Shown: positions 17,930 through 27,445 of the stretch, one piece after another | How the letters are laid out: each line of letters begins with the position of its first letter | How positions within the stretch are numbered: the first letter of the stretch is position 1 | Origin: Cereibacter johrii | GTDB lineage: Bacteria; Pseudomonadota; Alphaproteobacteria; Rhodobacterales; Rhodobacteraceae | Direction of reading: 5' to 3' | DNA: 63,647 nt | NCBI RefSeq assembly: GCF_001720585.1 | Contig: NZ_MABH01000051.1 | Coordinates: 1 to 63,647 of the forward strand | The notes under the pieces: generated by a model | Database searches by the model: none | What the model was told of the DNA's origin: nothing | What the model saw: only the letters and a program-made list of their open reading frames with translations | Translations under genes and position numbers: made by a program

Positions 17930-19264
17930 TCAGGCCAGCATGGCGATCGGGTTCTCGAGATTCTCGACGATCGCCTTGAGGAACTCGGCCCCCAGCGCGC
18001 CGTCGATCACCCGGTGGTCCACCGACAGCGTCATCGACATCATGGTGGCCGTCGTGATCGCGCCGTCCTTGCCCACCACCGGCTTGCGGATGCCTGCGCC
18101 GACGGCCAGGATCGAGCCGTGCGGCGGGTTGATGACCGCATCGAAATTCTCCACCCCGAACATGCCGAGGTTCGAGATCGCGAAGCTGCCGCCCTGATAT
18201 TCGTGCGGTGCGAGCTTCTTCGTGCGGGCGCGGGCGGCGAGATCCTTCATCTCGGCCGACAGCGCCGACAGGCTCTTCTGGTGCGCATCGCGCAGCACCG
18301 GCGTGAAGAGCCCGCCCTCGATGGCCACCGCCACCGCCACGTCCGAGGGCTTCAGCCGCAGGATCCGGTCTCCGGCCCAGACGGCATTCGCGTTCGGCAC
18401 CTGCTGGAGCGCCACCGCACAGGCCTTGATGATGAAGTCGTTGACCGAGAGCTTCACGCCCCGGCTCTCGAGCTTCGCATTGAGGTCGGCGCGGAAGGCC
18501 ATCAGCGCATCCAGAGCCACCTCGCGCCGGAGGTAGAAGTGCGGGATGGTCTGCTTGGCCTCGGACAGGCGCGCGGCAATGGTCTTGCGCATCCCGTCGA
18601 GGGTCACTTCCTCATAGTCGCGATCCGCGAAGAGCTTCGCCACCGAGGCCGCGGAGGCGGCCGGCGAGACGCCCGTCGCTGCCGCTGCGGCGGGCGCTTC
18701 GGCCTTCGGCGCCGCGGCTTCCGCCTTGGCTGCGGGAGCGGCCGAGGGCTGCGCCCCCTCGACATCGGCCTTCACGATCCGGCCGCGGGGGCCCGAGCCC
18801 TTCACCGCGGCAAGGTCGATCCCCTTCTCCCTGGCGATCCGGCGGGCGAGCGGCGAGGCGAAGACACGTTCTCCCTCGGACCGGGCCGCCTGCGCCTCGG
18901 GTGCCTTGGCAGCCGGGGCAGGGGCCGGGGCCTCCTTCGGAGCCCCCTGCGCGGGAGCGGCCTCGTCGGCCGGTTCCTGCGGCTCCGGCACCTTCGCGGA
19001 GGACACGGCGTCCGCACTTTCGCCCTCTTCCACCAGCACGGCGATGGGCGTGTTGACCTTCACGCCCGCCGTGCCCTCGGCGATCAGGATCTTGCCGAGG
19101 ATGCCCTCGTCGACCGCCTCGAACTCCATGGTGGCCTTGTCGGTCTCGATCTCGGCGATGATGTCGCCCGAGCGGACCTCATCGCCTTCCTTCTTCAGCC
19201 ATTTCGCGAGCGTCCCCTCCTCCATCGTCGGAGACAGCGCGGGCATCAGGATCTCGGTTGCCAT
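17930..19264 (-). CDS. pdhC: dihydrolipoamide acetyltransferase, pyruvate dehydrogenase E2
   Basis: This core subunit of the pyruvate dehydrogenase complex transfers acetyl groups from lipoate to CoA. Order along 444 aa: a lipoyl domain with the modified Lys in [16 protein letters not shown] (about residue 43), an Ala/Pro-rich linker, an E3/E1-binding domain ([18 protein letters not shown]), a second linker and the catalytic domain ending in the [14 protein letters not shown] active-site motif. It is the third gene of pdhA-pdhB-pdhC, 10 bases after pdhB. The 3' end faces the terminator at 17841-17880. Confidence 0.96.
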   Translation of the reverse strand: MATEILMPALSPTMEEGTLAKWLKKEGDEVRSGDIIAEIETDKATMEFEAVDEGILGKILIAEGTAGVKVNTPIAVLVEEGESADAVSSAKVPEPQEPADEAAPAQGAPKEAPAPAPAAKAPEAQAARSEGERVFASPLARRIAREKGIDLAAVKGSGPRGRIVKADVEGAQPSAAPAAKAEAAAPKAEAPAAAAATGVSPAASAASVAKLFADRDYEEVTLDGMRKTIAARLSEAKQTIPHFYLRREVALDALMAFRADLNAKLESRGVKLSVNDFIIKACAVALQQVPNANAVWAGDRILRLKPSDVAVAVAIEGGLFTPVLRDAHQKSLSALSAEMKDLAARARTKKLAPHEYQGGSFAISNLGMFGVENFDAVINPPHGSILAVGAGIRKPVVGKDGAITTATMMSMTLSVDHRVIDGALGAEFLKAIVENLENPIAMLA

Positions 19265-19274
19265 GGGCTTCTCC

Positions 19275-20666
19275 TCAGCGGTAGCAGACGGATTTCGCGG
19301 CCTCGACCACCTCGGCCGTGGTCACGAGCGCGTGCTTCTCGAGATTGGCGGCATAGGGCATCGGCACATCCTTGCCCGTCAGGTTCAGCACCGGCGCATC
19401 GAGCCAGTCGAAGGCCTGCTGCATGATCGTCGCCGCGAGATGATTGCCGATGGAGCCCACCGGCCAGCCTTCCTCGACGGTGATGCAGCGGTTGGTCTTC
19501 TTCACCGACTCGATCACCGTGTCGTAGTCGATGGGGCGCAGCGTGCGCAGGTCGATCACCTCGGCCGAGATGCCCTCGTCGGCCAGCTTGTCGGCCGCTT
19601 CCAGCGCATAGGTCATGCCGATGCCGAAGGAGACGATGGTGACATCCGTCCCCTCGCGCCAGATCCGGGCCTTGCCGAAGGGGATCGTAAAATCGTCCAT
19701 CACCGGCACATCGAAGGACCGGCCGTAGAGGATCTCGTTCTCGAGGAAGATCACCGGGTTCGGATCGCGGATCGCGGACTTGAGGAGACCTTTCGCATCC
19801 GCCGCCGAATAGGGCATCACCACCTTCAGACCCGGGATCTGCGCATACCAGGCCGCATAATCCTGGCTGTGCTGCGCGCCCACGCGGGCGGCGGCGCCGT
19901 TCGGGCCGCGGAACACGATGGGGCAGCCCATCTGGCCGCCCGACATGTAGAGCGTCTTGGCGGCCGAGTTGATGATCTGGTCGATCGCCTGCATGGCGAA
20001 GTTGAAGGTCATGAATTCGACGATGGGGCGGAGCCCGCCGAAGGCCGCGCCCACCGCAATGCCCGCGAAGCCATGCTCGGTGATCGGCGTGTCGACCACG
20101 CGCCGGTCGCCGAACTCGTCCAGAAGCCCCTGGCTGATCTTGTAGGCGCCCTGATACTCGCCCACTTCCTCGCCCATCAGGAAGACATGCTCGTCGCCGC
20201 GCATCTCTTCCGCCATCGCCTCGCGGAGCGCCTCGCGCACCGTCATGCTCTTCATCTGCGTGCCCTCCGGCCAGTCGGGCGAGCGGTCGCGCTTGCCCGG
20301 CACCGAGGCGCCCGGCGAAGAGACGAGCGGCTCGTCCACGGCCTTGCCTTCCGACGCTTCGGCGGGCTCGGGCTGCTTTTCCTTCTGGGTCGGCACGGGA
20401 GCCTGCACCTCGTCGGCGCTTTCCCCCTCCTCGACCAGAACGGCGATGGGCGTGTTCACCTTCACGCCGGCCGTGCCCTCGGCCACGAGGAGCTTGCCCA
20501 CCGTGCCCTCGTCGACGGCCTCGAATTCCATGGTGGCCTTGTCGGTCTCGATCTCGGCGATGATCTGGCCGGACTTGCCCTCATCGCCTTCCTTTACGAG
20601 CCATTTGGCGAGCGTGCCTTCCTCCATCGTCGGCGACAGGGCGGGCATCAGAACCTGGGTTGCCAT
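19275..20666 (-). CDS. pdhB: pyruvate dehydrogenase E1 beta with N-terminal lipoyl domain
   Basis: The beta subunit of the thiamine-diphosphate-dependent E1 decarboxylase is 463 aa, about 130 longer than usual because it starts with its own lipoyl domain ([16 protein letters not shown]) and a Pro/Ala/Glu-rich linker. The E1-beta part follows: [20 protein letters not shown], then [40 protein letters not shown] and the transketolase C-terminal domain. A lipoylated E1-beta is known in alphaproteobacteria such as Sinorhizobium and Rhodobacter relatives. It overlaps no neighbour and lies 13 bases after pdhA. Confidence 0.95.
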   Translation of the reverse strand: MATQVLMPALSPTMEEGTLAKWLVKEGDEGKSGQIIAEIETDKATMEFEAVDEGTVGKLLVAEGTAGVKVNTPIAVLVEEGESADEVQAPVPTQKEKQPEPAEASEGKAVDEPLVSSPGASVPGKRDRSPDWPEGTQMKSMTVREALREAMAEEMRGDEHVFLMGEEVGEYQGAYKISQGLLDEFGDRRVVDTPITEHGFAGIAVGAAFGGLRPIVEFMTFNFAMQAIDQIINSAAKTLYMSGGQMGCPIVFRGPNGAAARVGAQHSQDYAAWYAQIPGLKVVMPYSAADAKGLLKSAIRDPNPVIFLENEILYGRSFDVPVMDDFTIPFGKARIWREGTDVTIVSFGIGMTYALEAADKLADEGISAEVIDLRTLRPIDYDTVIESVKKTNRCITVEEGWPVGSIGNHLAATIMQQAFDWLDAPVLNLTGKDVPMPYAANLEKHALVTTAEVVEAAKSVCYR

Positions 20667-20679
20667 GCGTCTTTACTCC

Positions 20680-21669
20680 TCAGGCGTAGATGTCGGTCCA
20701 GAGTTCCTCGAGCGCGGGCTCGGGGCTCTCCTTGGCGAAGTCGGCGGCCTCGTTCACCACGGCCTTGATCTCCTTGTCGATCGCCTTGAGGTCGTCATCG
20801 GTCGCGAGATTGCCCTGGATCAGCAGGTCGCGGACATGTTCGATCGCGTCCTTCTCGTCGCGCATCCGCTGGACCTCCTCGCGGGTGCGGTACTTGGCCG
20901 GGTCGGACATGGAGTGGCCGCGGTAGCGGTAGGTCATCATCTCGAGAATGTAGGGCCCCTGGCCCGCGCGGCAGGCGGCGACCGCCTTCTCGCCGGCGGC
21001 CTTCACGGCCAGCACATCCATGCCGTCCACCGACTCGCCCTTGATGCCGTAGGCCGCGCCGCGCTCCCAGAGCGAGGGCGACTTCGTCGAGCGCTTCACG
21101 CTGGTGCCCATCGCATACTGGTTGTTCTCGATCACGAAGATCACCGGCAGGCTCCAGAGCTTGGCCATGTTGTAGGCCTCGTAGACCTGGCCCTGGTTGG
21201 CGGCACCGTCGCCGAAATAGGTGAAGGTGACATTGTCGTTGCCGAGATAGCGGTCGGCGAAGGCCAGACCCGCGCCGAGCGGCACCTGGGCGCCCACGAT
21301 GCCGTGGCCGCCGTAGAAATGCTTCTCTTTCGAGAACATGTGCATCGAGCCGCCCTTGCCCTTCGAATAGCCGCCCTCGCGGCCCGTGAGCTCGGCCATC
21401 ACGCCCTTGGCATCCATGCCGCAGGCCAGCATGTGGCCGTGGTCGCGGTAGGAGGTGATGCGCTTGTCCCCCTCCTTGGCGGCGGCTTCGAGGCCGACCA
21501 CCACGGCTTCCTGGCCGATGTAGAGATGGCAGAAGCCGCCGATCAGGCCCATGCCGTAGAGTTGGCCCGCCTTCTCTTCGAAGCGGCGGATCAGGAGCAT
21601 CTCGCGGTAGTAACGGACAAGCTCCTCCTTCGATGCGTTGGATTGCTCGGGCGATTTTCTGGTGGCCAT
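20680..21669 (-). CDS. pdhA: pyruvate dehydrogenase E1 alpha
   Basis: This thiamine-diphosphate-binding subunit of E1 has 329 aa. It contains YREMLLIRRFEEKAGQLYGM at the start, GIVGAQVPLGAGLAFADRYL, and the ThDP motif GDGAANQGQVYEAYNMAKLW. The phosphorylation-loop-like segment YRYRGHSMSDPAKYRTREE is also present. GGGAGGCGCC lies before the ATG as ribosome site. First gene of the pdhABC operon; palindromes just upstream may be regulatory. Confidence 0.96.
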   Translation of the reverse strand: MATRKSPEQSNASKEELVRYYREMLLIRRFEEKAGQLYGMGLIGGFCHLYIGQEAVVVGLEAAAKEGDKRITSYRDHGHMLACGMDAKGVMAELTGREGGYSKGKGGSMHMFSKEKHFYGGHGIVGAQVPLGAGLAFADRYLGNDNVTFTYFGDGAANQGQVYEAYNMAKLWSLPVIFVIENNQYAMGTSVKRSTKSPSLWERGAAYGIKGESVDGMDVLAVKAAGEKAVAACRAGQGPYILEMMTYRYRGHSMSDPAKYRTREEVQRMRDEKDAIEHVRDLLIQGNLATDDDLKAIDKEIKAVVNEAADFAKESPEPALEELWTDIYA

Positions 21670-21692
21670 GGCGGCGCCTCCCGTCGAGACAA

Positions 21693-21718
21693 GTAGTTCA
21701 AGGCTAAACTACCTTTAG
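21693..21718. promoter_or_regulatory. overlapping palindromes upstream of pdhA
   Basis: GTAGTT (21693-21698) pairs with AACTAC (21707-21712), and CTAAA (21704-21708) pairs with TTTAG (21714-21718). These AT-rich inverted repeats start 24 bases before the pdhA start in an otherwise GC-rich region, so they may be an operator or lie in the promoter. No regulator can be named from this. Confidence 0.35.
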
Positions 21719-21894
21719 CGCATCCCAGGAGCGGGGGCGAGAGCGAATCTGCGGCCCGGCGGGGGCGCGCTCTTCAGGCCCCTCCGGGGCCATCATCGCG
21801 CGCCGCTGCCGCGGACAGGACGGCAAGGCCCGCGCCCCGGGGCGAGGCTGCGGGAAGACAAACGACAGGAAAGGGCAGGCGGTTTCCGCGCCTG

Positions 21895-22197
21895 TCAGCG
21901 GATGACGATCTCGTCGGCGCGGACATAGCCCAGCACCGAACGGGCCTGCTCGTCCAGAAGGTCGAGGTCGAGATAGCTGTCCGACAGGCGGAGCGTCTTG
22001 TTCTCCATGTCGGCCAGTTCGGCGGCGATCCGGTCGCGCTCGTTGCGCAGTGCTTCGGCCTCGGCCTGGATCTGGACCTGCCGGAAGACCCCATAGTCGC
22101 CCTGCACCGCGGCGAAGGTGAAATAGACGGAGAGCGAGAAGGCCAGCGCGAAATAGAGGCTGGCGCCGATCGCGGGTCGGGAGGTCGGGATGTTCAT
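21895..22197 (-). CDS. ftsB: septum formation initiator, FtsB/DivIC family
   Basis: This 100-aa bitopic membrane protein matches the divisome component FtsB/DivIC. One membrane helix (about residues 11-30, ASLYFALAFSLSVYFTFAAV) is followed by a periplasmic coiled coil (LRNERDRIAAELADMENKT) and a short C-terminal region reading LDEQARSVLGYVRADEIVI. The placement upstream of pdhA, after the glycolytic genes, is the same as in many alphaproteobacteria. Function is inferred from topology and family pattern. Confidence 0.88.
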   Translation of the reverse strand: MNIPTSRPAIGASLYFALAFSLSVYFTFAAVQGDYGVFRQVQIQAEAEALRNERDRIAAELADMENKTLRLSDSYLDLDLLDEQARSVLGYVRADEIVIR

Positions 22198-22362
22198 GCT
22201 CTGCCTCTGGTCACGCCCCTCGTTCGGCGGGGGCGATGGCGCGCATCATGCCAGAGCGGCCCGCAGTTGGGAAACGGAAAACGCACGGTAGCTGCGGGGG
22301 CAGGAGGGCGATCCGGCAGGGGTCTCGTTGGTCCGCGCCGGAGCGAAACGTGCGGAGGGAGA

Positions 22363-22408
22363 CCCTTCCCGAGGAAGGGCGGGGGAGGCCCTCCCCCGAG
22401 GGGAAGGG
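22363..22408. terminator. compound GC-rich hairpins between ftsB and fba
   Basis: Two adjacent 7-bp stems, CCCTTCC/GGAAGGG (22363-22379) and GGGGGAG/CTCCCCC (22381-22397), lie 11 bases beyond the fba stop. The outer CCCTTCCC can alternatively pair with GGGAAGGG at 22401-22408, so two folds compete. A T-run is lacking; it may terminate or stabilise fba mRNA. Confidence 0.5.
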
Positions 22409-22418
22409 CCCGCAGGCC

Positions 22419-23348
22419 TCAGGCGCGGCCCTTGTAGATGTCGACGAGCTTGCCGAGCATCGCGAGCGCGTCCTCGCGGCTCCGCTGGAAGCTGTTGCGG
22501 CCGATGATCGAGCCGTTGCCGCCGCCGTCGCGGATCGCGCGGGCGTCGTCATAGACCGAATCCTCGCCCTTCTTGGCGCCGCCCGAGAAGACCACGATGC
22601 GGCGGCCGGCGAAGGCCGAGTCCATGCAGTGCTTCACGCGCGCGGCCTGGGTCGAGACGTCGATCTGCTGCGCCTCGTAGACCTTCTTGGCCTCGCCCAG
22701 CATCAGATGATCGGTCGAGAGCTTGATCTTGATGATATGGGCGCCGATCAGGGCCGCGATCTGCGCCGCATAGGCCGCCACGTCGATCGCCGTCTCGCCG
22801 TCCTTGCTGATCGCCTCGCCGCGCGGATAGGACCAGATCACGGTGGCGATCCCCTTGGCCGCGGCTTCCTTGCGCATGGCCACGATCTCTTCGTACATGT
22901 CGAGCTGCGCATCCGAGCCCGGGTAGATCGTGAAGCCGATGGCCGCGCAGCCGAGCCGCAGCGCATCATCGACCGACGCGGTCACCGCCTGGTTCTTGCC
23001 GGCCGTGTCGCTCATCAGCGAGTTGGCCGAGTTCACCTTGAGAATGGTCGGGATCTGGCCCGCGAACGTGTCGGCGCCGGCTTCCAGCATGCCGAGCGGC
23101 GCCGCATAGGCGCTGAGGCCCGCATCGATGGCGAGCTGGTAGTGATAGTGGGGATCGTAGCCCGCCGGGTTCGGCGCGAAGGTCCGGGCGGGGCCGTGCT
23201 CGAAGCCCTGGTCGACCGGCAGGATGATCATCTTGCCCGTGCCGCCCAGTTTCCCCTCCATCAGCATCCGGCACAGGTTGGCCTTCACGCCGGGCGTTTC
23301 GCCCTCATAGTTGGCGAGGATCTTCTGAACTGCTCTGCTAGCGCGCAT
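22419..23348 (-). CDS. fba: class I fructose-bisphosphate aldolase (FbaB/DhnA type)
   Basis: This aldolase splits fructose 1,6-bisphosphate into two triose phosphates by a Schiff-base lysine, without metal. Key segments are MIILPVDQGFEHGPARTFAP, then ATVIWSYPRGEAISKDGE, the Schiff-base region AHIIKIKLSTDHL and the phosphate-binding RIVVFSGGAKKGED and GNGSIIGRNSFQR. It has 309 aa. It sits next to pgk on the same strand (101 bases apart), forming a small glycolysis/Calvin-type unit. Confidence 0.93.
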   Translation of the reverse strand: MRASRAVQKILANYEGETPGVKANLCRMLMEGKLGGTGKMIILPVDQGFEHGPARTFAPNPAGYDPHYHYQLAIDAGLSAYAAPLGMLEAGADTFAGQIPTILKVNSANSLMSDTAGKNQAVTASVDDALRLGCAAIGFTIYPGSDAQLDMYEEIVAMRKEAAAKGIATVIWSYPRGEAISKDGETAIDVAAYAAQIAALIGAHIIKIKLSTDHLMLGEAKKVYEAQQIDVSTQAARVKHCMDSAFAGRRIVVFSGGAKKGEDSVYDDARAIRDGGGNGSIIGRNSFQRSREDALAMLGKLVDIYKGRA

Positions 23349-23449
23349 TCCGCGGGTCCTTTCGATTGCGTCCCACGGGACTTAGACCGGCGAAATGCGC
23401 ATATCAATGTTGTTCGCGCTAACGTGGCGCTGCGGCGCGGAAATTCGCC

Positions 23450-24643
23450 TCAGACAGTGAGCGCGGCCACCCCGGGCAGCTCCTTGCCCTCCATCCATTC
23501 GAGGAAGGCACCGCCCGCCGTCGAGATGTAGGAGAAGCCCTCGGCCGCGCCCGCCTTGTTGAGGGCGGCCACCGTGTCGCCGCCGCCCGCCACCGAAATG
23601 AGCTGGCCCGCCTTGGTGAGCTGCGCCACCTGAAGCGCCGCGGCATTGGTCGCCGCATCGAAGGGCTCGATCTCGAAGGCGCCGAGCGGGCCGTTCCAGA
23701 TCAGCGTCCTGGCCGAGGCGAACACTTCGGAGAGGGCCGCCACGGTCTTCGGGCCCGCATCGAGGATCATCGCGTCGGCGGGGCAGGCCGCCGTCTCGAC
23801 CGTCTCGTTCGCGGCGCCCGCCTTGAACTCGCGCGCCACCACCACATCGAGCGGCAGATGGATCGTGCAGCCCGCGGCCTTCGCCTTGGACAGGATCTCG
23901 CGCGCGGTATCGGCCATGTCGCGCTCGGCCAGCGACTTGCCGACCTCGATCCCCTGCGCCACGAGGAAGGTGTTGGCCATGCCGCCGCCGATCACCAGAT
24001 GATCGACCCGGCCCACGAGATTGCCGAGGAGGTCGAGCTTGGTCGAGACCTTGGCACCGCCCACCACCGCCACCACCGGACGCTCGGGATGGCCGAGAGC
24101 GGCCTCGAGCGCCTTCAGCTCGGCCTCCATCAGCCGGCCGGCGGCCGAGGGCAGGAGACGGGCCAGGCCTTCGGTCGAGGAATGGGCGCGGTGCGCGGCC
24201 GAGAAGGCGTCGTTGACATAGACCTGCCCCAGCTTCGCCATGGCGGCGGCGAGCTCGGGATCGTTCTTCTCCTCGCCGGCATGGAAGCGGGTGTTCTCGA
24301 GGAGGAGCACCTCGCCCTCGAGCATGGCGGCCACGGCCTGCTCGGCCTCGGAGCCCACGCAATCGGCGGCGAAGCTCACCTTGGTGCCGGGCAGCGCCTT
24401 CTGCAGCGCGGGCAGCACGAGGCGGAGGCTCATCTCCTCCACCACCTTGCCCTTCGGACGGCCGAAATGGGCGAGCAGGACGGGCTTGCCGCCCTTCTTC
24501 AGGATATCCTCGACGGTGGGGACGATCTTCTCGATCCGGGTGGCGTCGGTGACCTCGCCATTCTCCATCGGCACGTTCACATCCACGCGCACCAGCACGA
24601 CCTTGCCGGCAAGATCCATGTCGTCGAGTGTCTTCCAGCCCAT
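23450..24643 (-). CDS. pgk: phosphoglycerate kinase
   Basis: This cytosolic enzyme transfers phosphate from 1,3-bisphosphoglycerate to ADP. The chain of 397 aa opens [20 protein letters not shown] with the conserved [30 protein letters not shown] follows, then [33 protein letters not shown] and the C-terminal nucleotide motif [20 protein letters not shown]. The open frame extends to 24919, but the ATG at 24643 follows an AGGAGG site and matches the family start. Confidence 0.96.
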   Translation of the reverse strand: MGWKTLDDMDLAGKVVLVRVDVNVPMENGEVTDATRIEKIVPTVEDILKKGGKPVLLAHFGRPKGKVVEEMSLRLVLPALQKALPGTKVSFAADCVGSEAEQAVAAMLEGEVLLLENTRFHAGEEKNDPELAAAMAKLGQVYVNDAFSAAHRAHSSTEGLARLLPSAAGRLMEAELKALEAALGHPERPVVAVVGGAKVSTKLDLLGNLVGRVDHLVIGGGMANTFLVAQGIEVGKSLAERDMADTAREILSKAKAAGCTIHLPLDVVVAREFKAGAANETVETAACPADAMILDAGPKTVAALSEVFASARTLIWNGPLGAFEIEPFDAATNAAALQVAQLTKAGQLISVAGGGDTVAALNKAGAAEGFSYISTAGGAFLEWMEGKELPGVAALTV

Positions 24644-24791
24644 TCCGGTTCCTCCTGAAGCGACGTTTCCCGCTTCCAAGCCGATCGCCGTGCGCCCGTC
24701 AACCGGCGTTCGGCCGCAGGGGGACGAATTCAGACCTTTTCCTGACCGCGCGCGGCCACTAGGTTGGCCCCGATTGCAAGAGGAGGGCCCC

Positions 24792-25301
24792 ATGGCCGAG
24801 ATCAAGGATCCCGAAAACACCATCATCATGACGCTGAAGGACGGCGAGGTGGTGATCGAGCTTCTGTCGGACGTCGCCCCGAAGCACAGCGAACGGATGA
24901 AGGCCCTGGCCCGTGCCAAGGCCTATGACAACGTGGTCTTCCACCGCGTGATCGAAGGCTTCATGGCCCAGACCGGCGATGTCGCGAACGGGAACACGGA
25001 AGAGGGCTTCAACATCCGCCGCGCCGGGACGGGCGGGTCGGACATGCCGGACCTGCCGGCGGAATTCTCGAAGCTGCCGCACGCGCGCGGCACGCTCGGT
25101 GCGGCCCGGTCGCAGAATCCGAACTCGGCCAATTCGCAGTTCTTCATCAACTTCCGCGACAACGACTTCCTGAACGGCCAATATACCGTTTACGGGCGCG
25201 TGATCTCGGGGATGGAGCATGTGGACAAGATCGCCCGCGGCGAGCCCCCGGCGAACCCTGACAAGATGCTGACCGTGCGGGTGGCGGCCGATGTCGTCTG
25301 A
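24792..25301 (+). CDS. cytosolic peptidyl-prolyl isomerase, cyclophilin type
   Basis: This 169-aa cyclophilin has no signal peptide. The active-site segment is [20 protein letters not shown], followed by [20 protein letters not shown] and [20 protein letters not shown], which hold the catalytic Arg, Phe and Gln of the family. GAGGAGG precedes the ATG at 24792; the frame is open further upstream without a better start. It overlaps the next gene, an exported paralogue, by 11 bases, so the pair arose by tandem duplication and is probably co-transcribed. Confidence 0.94.
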   Translation: MAEIKDPENTIIMTLKDGEVVIELLSDVAPKHSERMKALARAKAYDNVVFHRVIEGFMAQTGDVANGNTEEGFNIRRAGTGGSDMPDLPAEFSKLPHARGTLGAARSQNPNSANSQFFINFRDNDFLNGQYTVYGRVISGMEHVDKIARGEPPANPDKMLTVRVAADVV

Positions 25302-25884
25302 GAAGTTCCTGTTCGCAGGGCTGATGTCGCTGGGCCTCGCGGTGCTGGGCGGCTACGGCCTGTCGCAGTCGGCGGTCTTCGCGCAGGCGGCCGAGGACGG
25401 GCCGGGGCCGAACCTCGTGATCGAGGTGACGGGAGAGGCCGAGGGCGAGGTGGTGATCGACCTCCTGCCCGATGTGGCGCCTGCCCATGTGGAGCGCATG
25501 GTCACGCTGGCCCGTGAAGGCGCCTATGACGGCGTGGTCTTCCACCGCGTGATCGAGGGCTTCATGGCCCAGACCGGCGATGTGGAATTCGGCAAGGGAG
25601 ACAGTCTCGGCCGCGCCGGCACCGGCGGGTCGAGCTATCCCGACCTTCCCGCCGAATTCTCGGACGTGCCCTTCACGCGCGGCGTGGTGGGCATGGCGCG
25701 CTCGAACGATAAGAACTCGGCCAATTCGCAGTTCTTCATCATGTTCGCGCCGGGCGAGTTCCTGAACGGCGAGTATACGGTGGTGGGCCGCGTGGTGCAG
25801 GGCATGGAGGTGGTGGACAGGATCGCCCGTGGCGAGCCTCCGCGGACGCCGGACGCGATGGCGAAAGTCACCGTGGCCGAGTGA
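25291..25884 (+). CDS. exported peptidyl-prolyl isomerase, cyclophilin type
   Basis: This 197-aa paralogue of the preceding gene has an N-terminal export signal (GLMSLGLAVLGGYGLSQSAV, likely cleaved near residue 31 at AQA), so it should act in the periplasm. The catalytic core [20 protein letters not shown] and [20 protein letters not shown] is nearly identical to its neighbour. Start ATG 25291 lies within the end of the upstream gene. It is followed by a hairpin and a good terminator. Confidence 0.93.
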   Translation: MSSEKFLFAGLMSLGLAVLGGYGLSQSAVFAQAAEDGPGPNLVIEVTGEAEGEVVIDLLPDVAPAHVERMVTLAREGAYDGVVFHRVIEGFMAQTGDVEFGKGDSLGRAGTGGSSYPDLPAEFSDVPFTRGVVGMARSNDKNSANSQFFIMFAPGEFLNGEYTVVGRVVQGMEVVDRIARGEPPRTPDAMAKVTVAE

Positions 25885-25897
25885 GGCCGCGGTCGGA

Positions 25898-25972
25898 CGG
25901 GGGGCTGTCTGCCCCCCGCACCCCCCGAGGATATTTGGGCAGAGTGAAAGGGCGCCGGAAGGCGTCCTTTTT
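25898..25972 (+). terminator. hairpin plus intrinsic terminator after the cyclophilins
   Basis: An 8-bp stem CGGGGGGC/GCCCCCCG with TGTCT loop (25898-25918) is followed by CCGAGGATATTTGGGC, then a second stem AAAGGGCGCC/GGCGTCCTTT (25947-25970, one G-T pair) running into TTTTT. The second is a standard intrinsic terminator. The GAGGATATTTGGGCAGAGTG segment is of a kind I associate with recurring gene ends in Rhodobacteraceae. Confidence 0.8.
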
Positions 25973-26119
25973 GCGTCCGGCCCGGCTGGACGGGGGCTGC
26001 GGGGCAGAGGGATCGCCGGGGTCGGGGGCGGCCGGGGCGCGGCGATCGGGCCTGGCGGGGAATGAGGGGGCAGGACCGTGGCCGCCCCTTGGTCCGGGGC
26101 GGCGTCCGGCCGTGCGCCG

Positions 26120-27370
26120 TCAGGACAGGCGGACGAGCTTGTGCTTCTTCTTGCCGATCGAGACCTTCAGCTCCTCGCCCACGGTCGCGACCGTGACCGG
26201 GGCGTTCGCATCCCCCACCGGCTCGTTGTTGAAGCGCAGCCCGTTCTCGGCCACGAGGCGCTTGGCCTCCTTGCCCGAGGCGACGAGGCCCGCGGCCACC
26301 AGGAAATGCGCGACCGACAGCCCGTCGGCCAGCGTCGCCGCGGGAAGCTCCACCACTTCGAGGGCGCCGCCCACGCCGCCCTCCTCGAAGACCGCGCGGG
26401 CGGTGGCCTCGGCCGCTTGGGCGGCCTCCCGGCCGTGGAGGAGCGTCGTCACCTCGTTGGCGAGCAGGATCTTGGCCGCGTTGATCTCCGAGCCCTGCAG
26501 CGCGCCCAGCCGGTCGCACTCCTCGACGGGCAGGTCGGTGTAGAGCTTGAGGAACCGCCCCACATCCGCATCGGTCGTGTTGCGCCAGAACTGCCAGAAG
26601 TCGTAGGGCGCCAGCATCTCGCCGTTGAGCCAGACCGCGCCGCCCGCGGACTTGCCCATCTTGCGCCCGTCCGAGGTCGTGAGCAGCGGCGAGGTCAGGC
26701 CGAAGATCTCTCCCTCCAGCACGCGGCGTGTCAGGTCGATCCCGTTGACGATGTTGCCCCACTGGTCCGAGCCGCCCATCTGCAGCCGGCAGCCGTAGCG
26801 GCGGAACAGCTCGAGGAAGTCGTAGGCCTGCAGGATCATGTAGTTGAACTCGAGGAACGACAGCGACTGTTCGCGGTCGAGCCGGCTCTTCACGCTTTCG
26901 AACGAGAGCATCCGGTTGACCGAGAAATGCCGCCCGATATCGCGCAGGAAATCGAGGTAGTTCAGGTGATCGAGCCATTCGGCATTGTTGAGCATCAGCG
27001 CGTCGGTCGCGCCCTCGCCGTAGGAGAGGTAGCGCGCAAAGACCTTGCGCATGCCTTCGATATTCTCGTCGATCTTGTCGGGCGTGAGCAGCGGACGCTC
27101 CTCGGAGCGGAAGGAGGGGTCGCCCACCTTCGTCGTGCCGCCGCCCATCAGGGTGATCGGCTTGTGCCCGGGCTTCTGCAGCCAGCGCAGCATCATGATG
27201 TTGAGGAGATGGCCCACATGCAGCGAGGCCGCCGTCGCATCATAGCCGATATAGGCGGGAACCACCCCCTTCGACAGGGCCTCGTCCAGTGCCTGCAGGT
27301 CGGTGCAGTCGGCGAGGTAGCCGCGCTCCTGCATCACGCGCAGGAAATCGGATTTGGGATGGTAGGTCAT
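26120..27370 (-). CDS. tyrS: tyrosyl-tRNA synthetase
   Basis: This class I aminoacyl-tRNA synthetase charges tRNA-Tyr. The HIGH-like motif is LHVGHLLN (residues 50-57), the tyrosine pocket includes YMILQAYDF and [15 protein letters not shown], and the KMSKS-like motif is DGRKMGKS. The C-terminal S4-like RNA-binding domain ([19 protein letters not shown]) closes the 416-aa protein. The open frame continues upstream, but the ATG at 27370 is the family start. It is divergent from anmK, with 75 bases between the starts. Confidence 0.96.
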   Translation of the reverse strand: MTYHPKSDFLRVMQERGYLADCTDLQALDEALSKGVVPAYIGYDATAASLHVGHLLNIMMLRWLQKPGHKPITLMGGGTTKVGDPSFRSEERPLLTPDKIDENIEGMRKVFARYLSYGEGATDALMLNNAEWLDHLNYLDFLRDIGRHFSVNRMLSFESVKSRLDREQSLSFLEFNYMILQAYDFLELFRRYGCRLQMGGSDQWGNIVNGIDLTRRVLEGEIFGLTSPLLTTSDGRKMGKSAGGAVWLNGEMLAPYDFWQFWRNTTDADVGRFLKLYTDLPVEECDRLGALQGSEINAAKILLANEVTTLLHGREAAQAAEATARAVFEEGGVGGALEVVELPAATLADGLSVAHFLVAAGLVASGKEAKRLVAENGLRFNNEPVGDANAPVTVATVGEELKVSIGKKKHKLVRLS

Positions 27371-27445
27371 CGGTCCCTCGTGCCTTGGCCGGTCGTCGCG
27401 GCTATGATGGCGGGATATATCCGGGGCGGTCGTGGAGGGAAAGCC

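Noticed and set aside
17675-19426. Long + strand frame across pdhC
   Set aside because: His/Arg/Asp-rich shadow of the - strand E2 gene.
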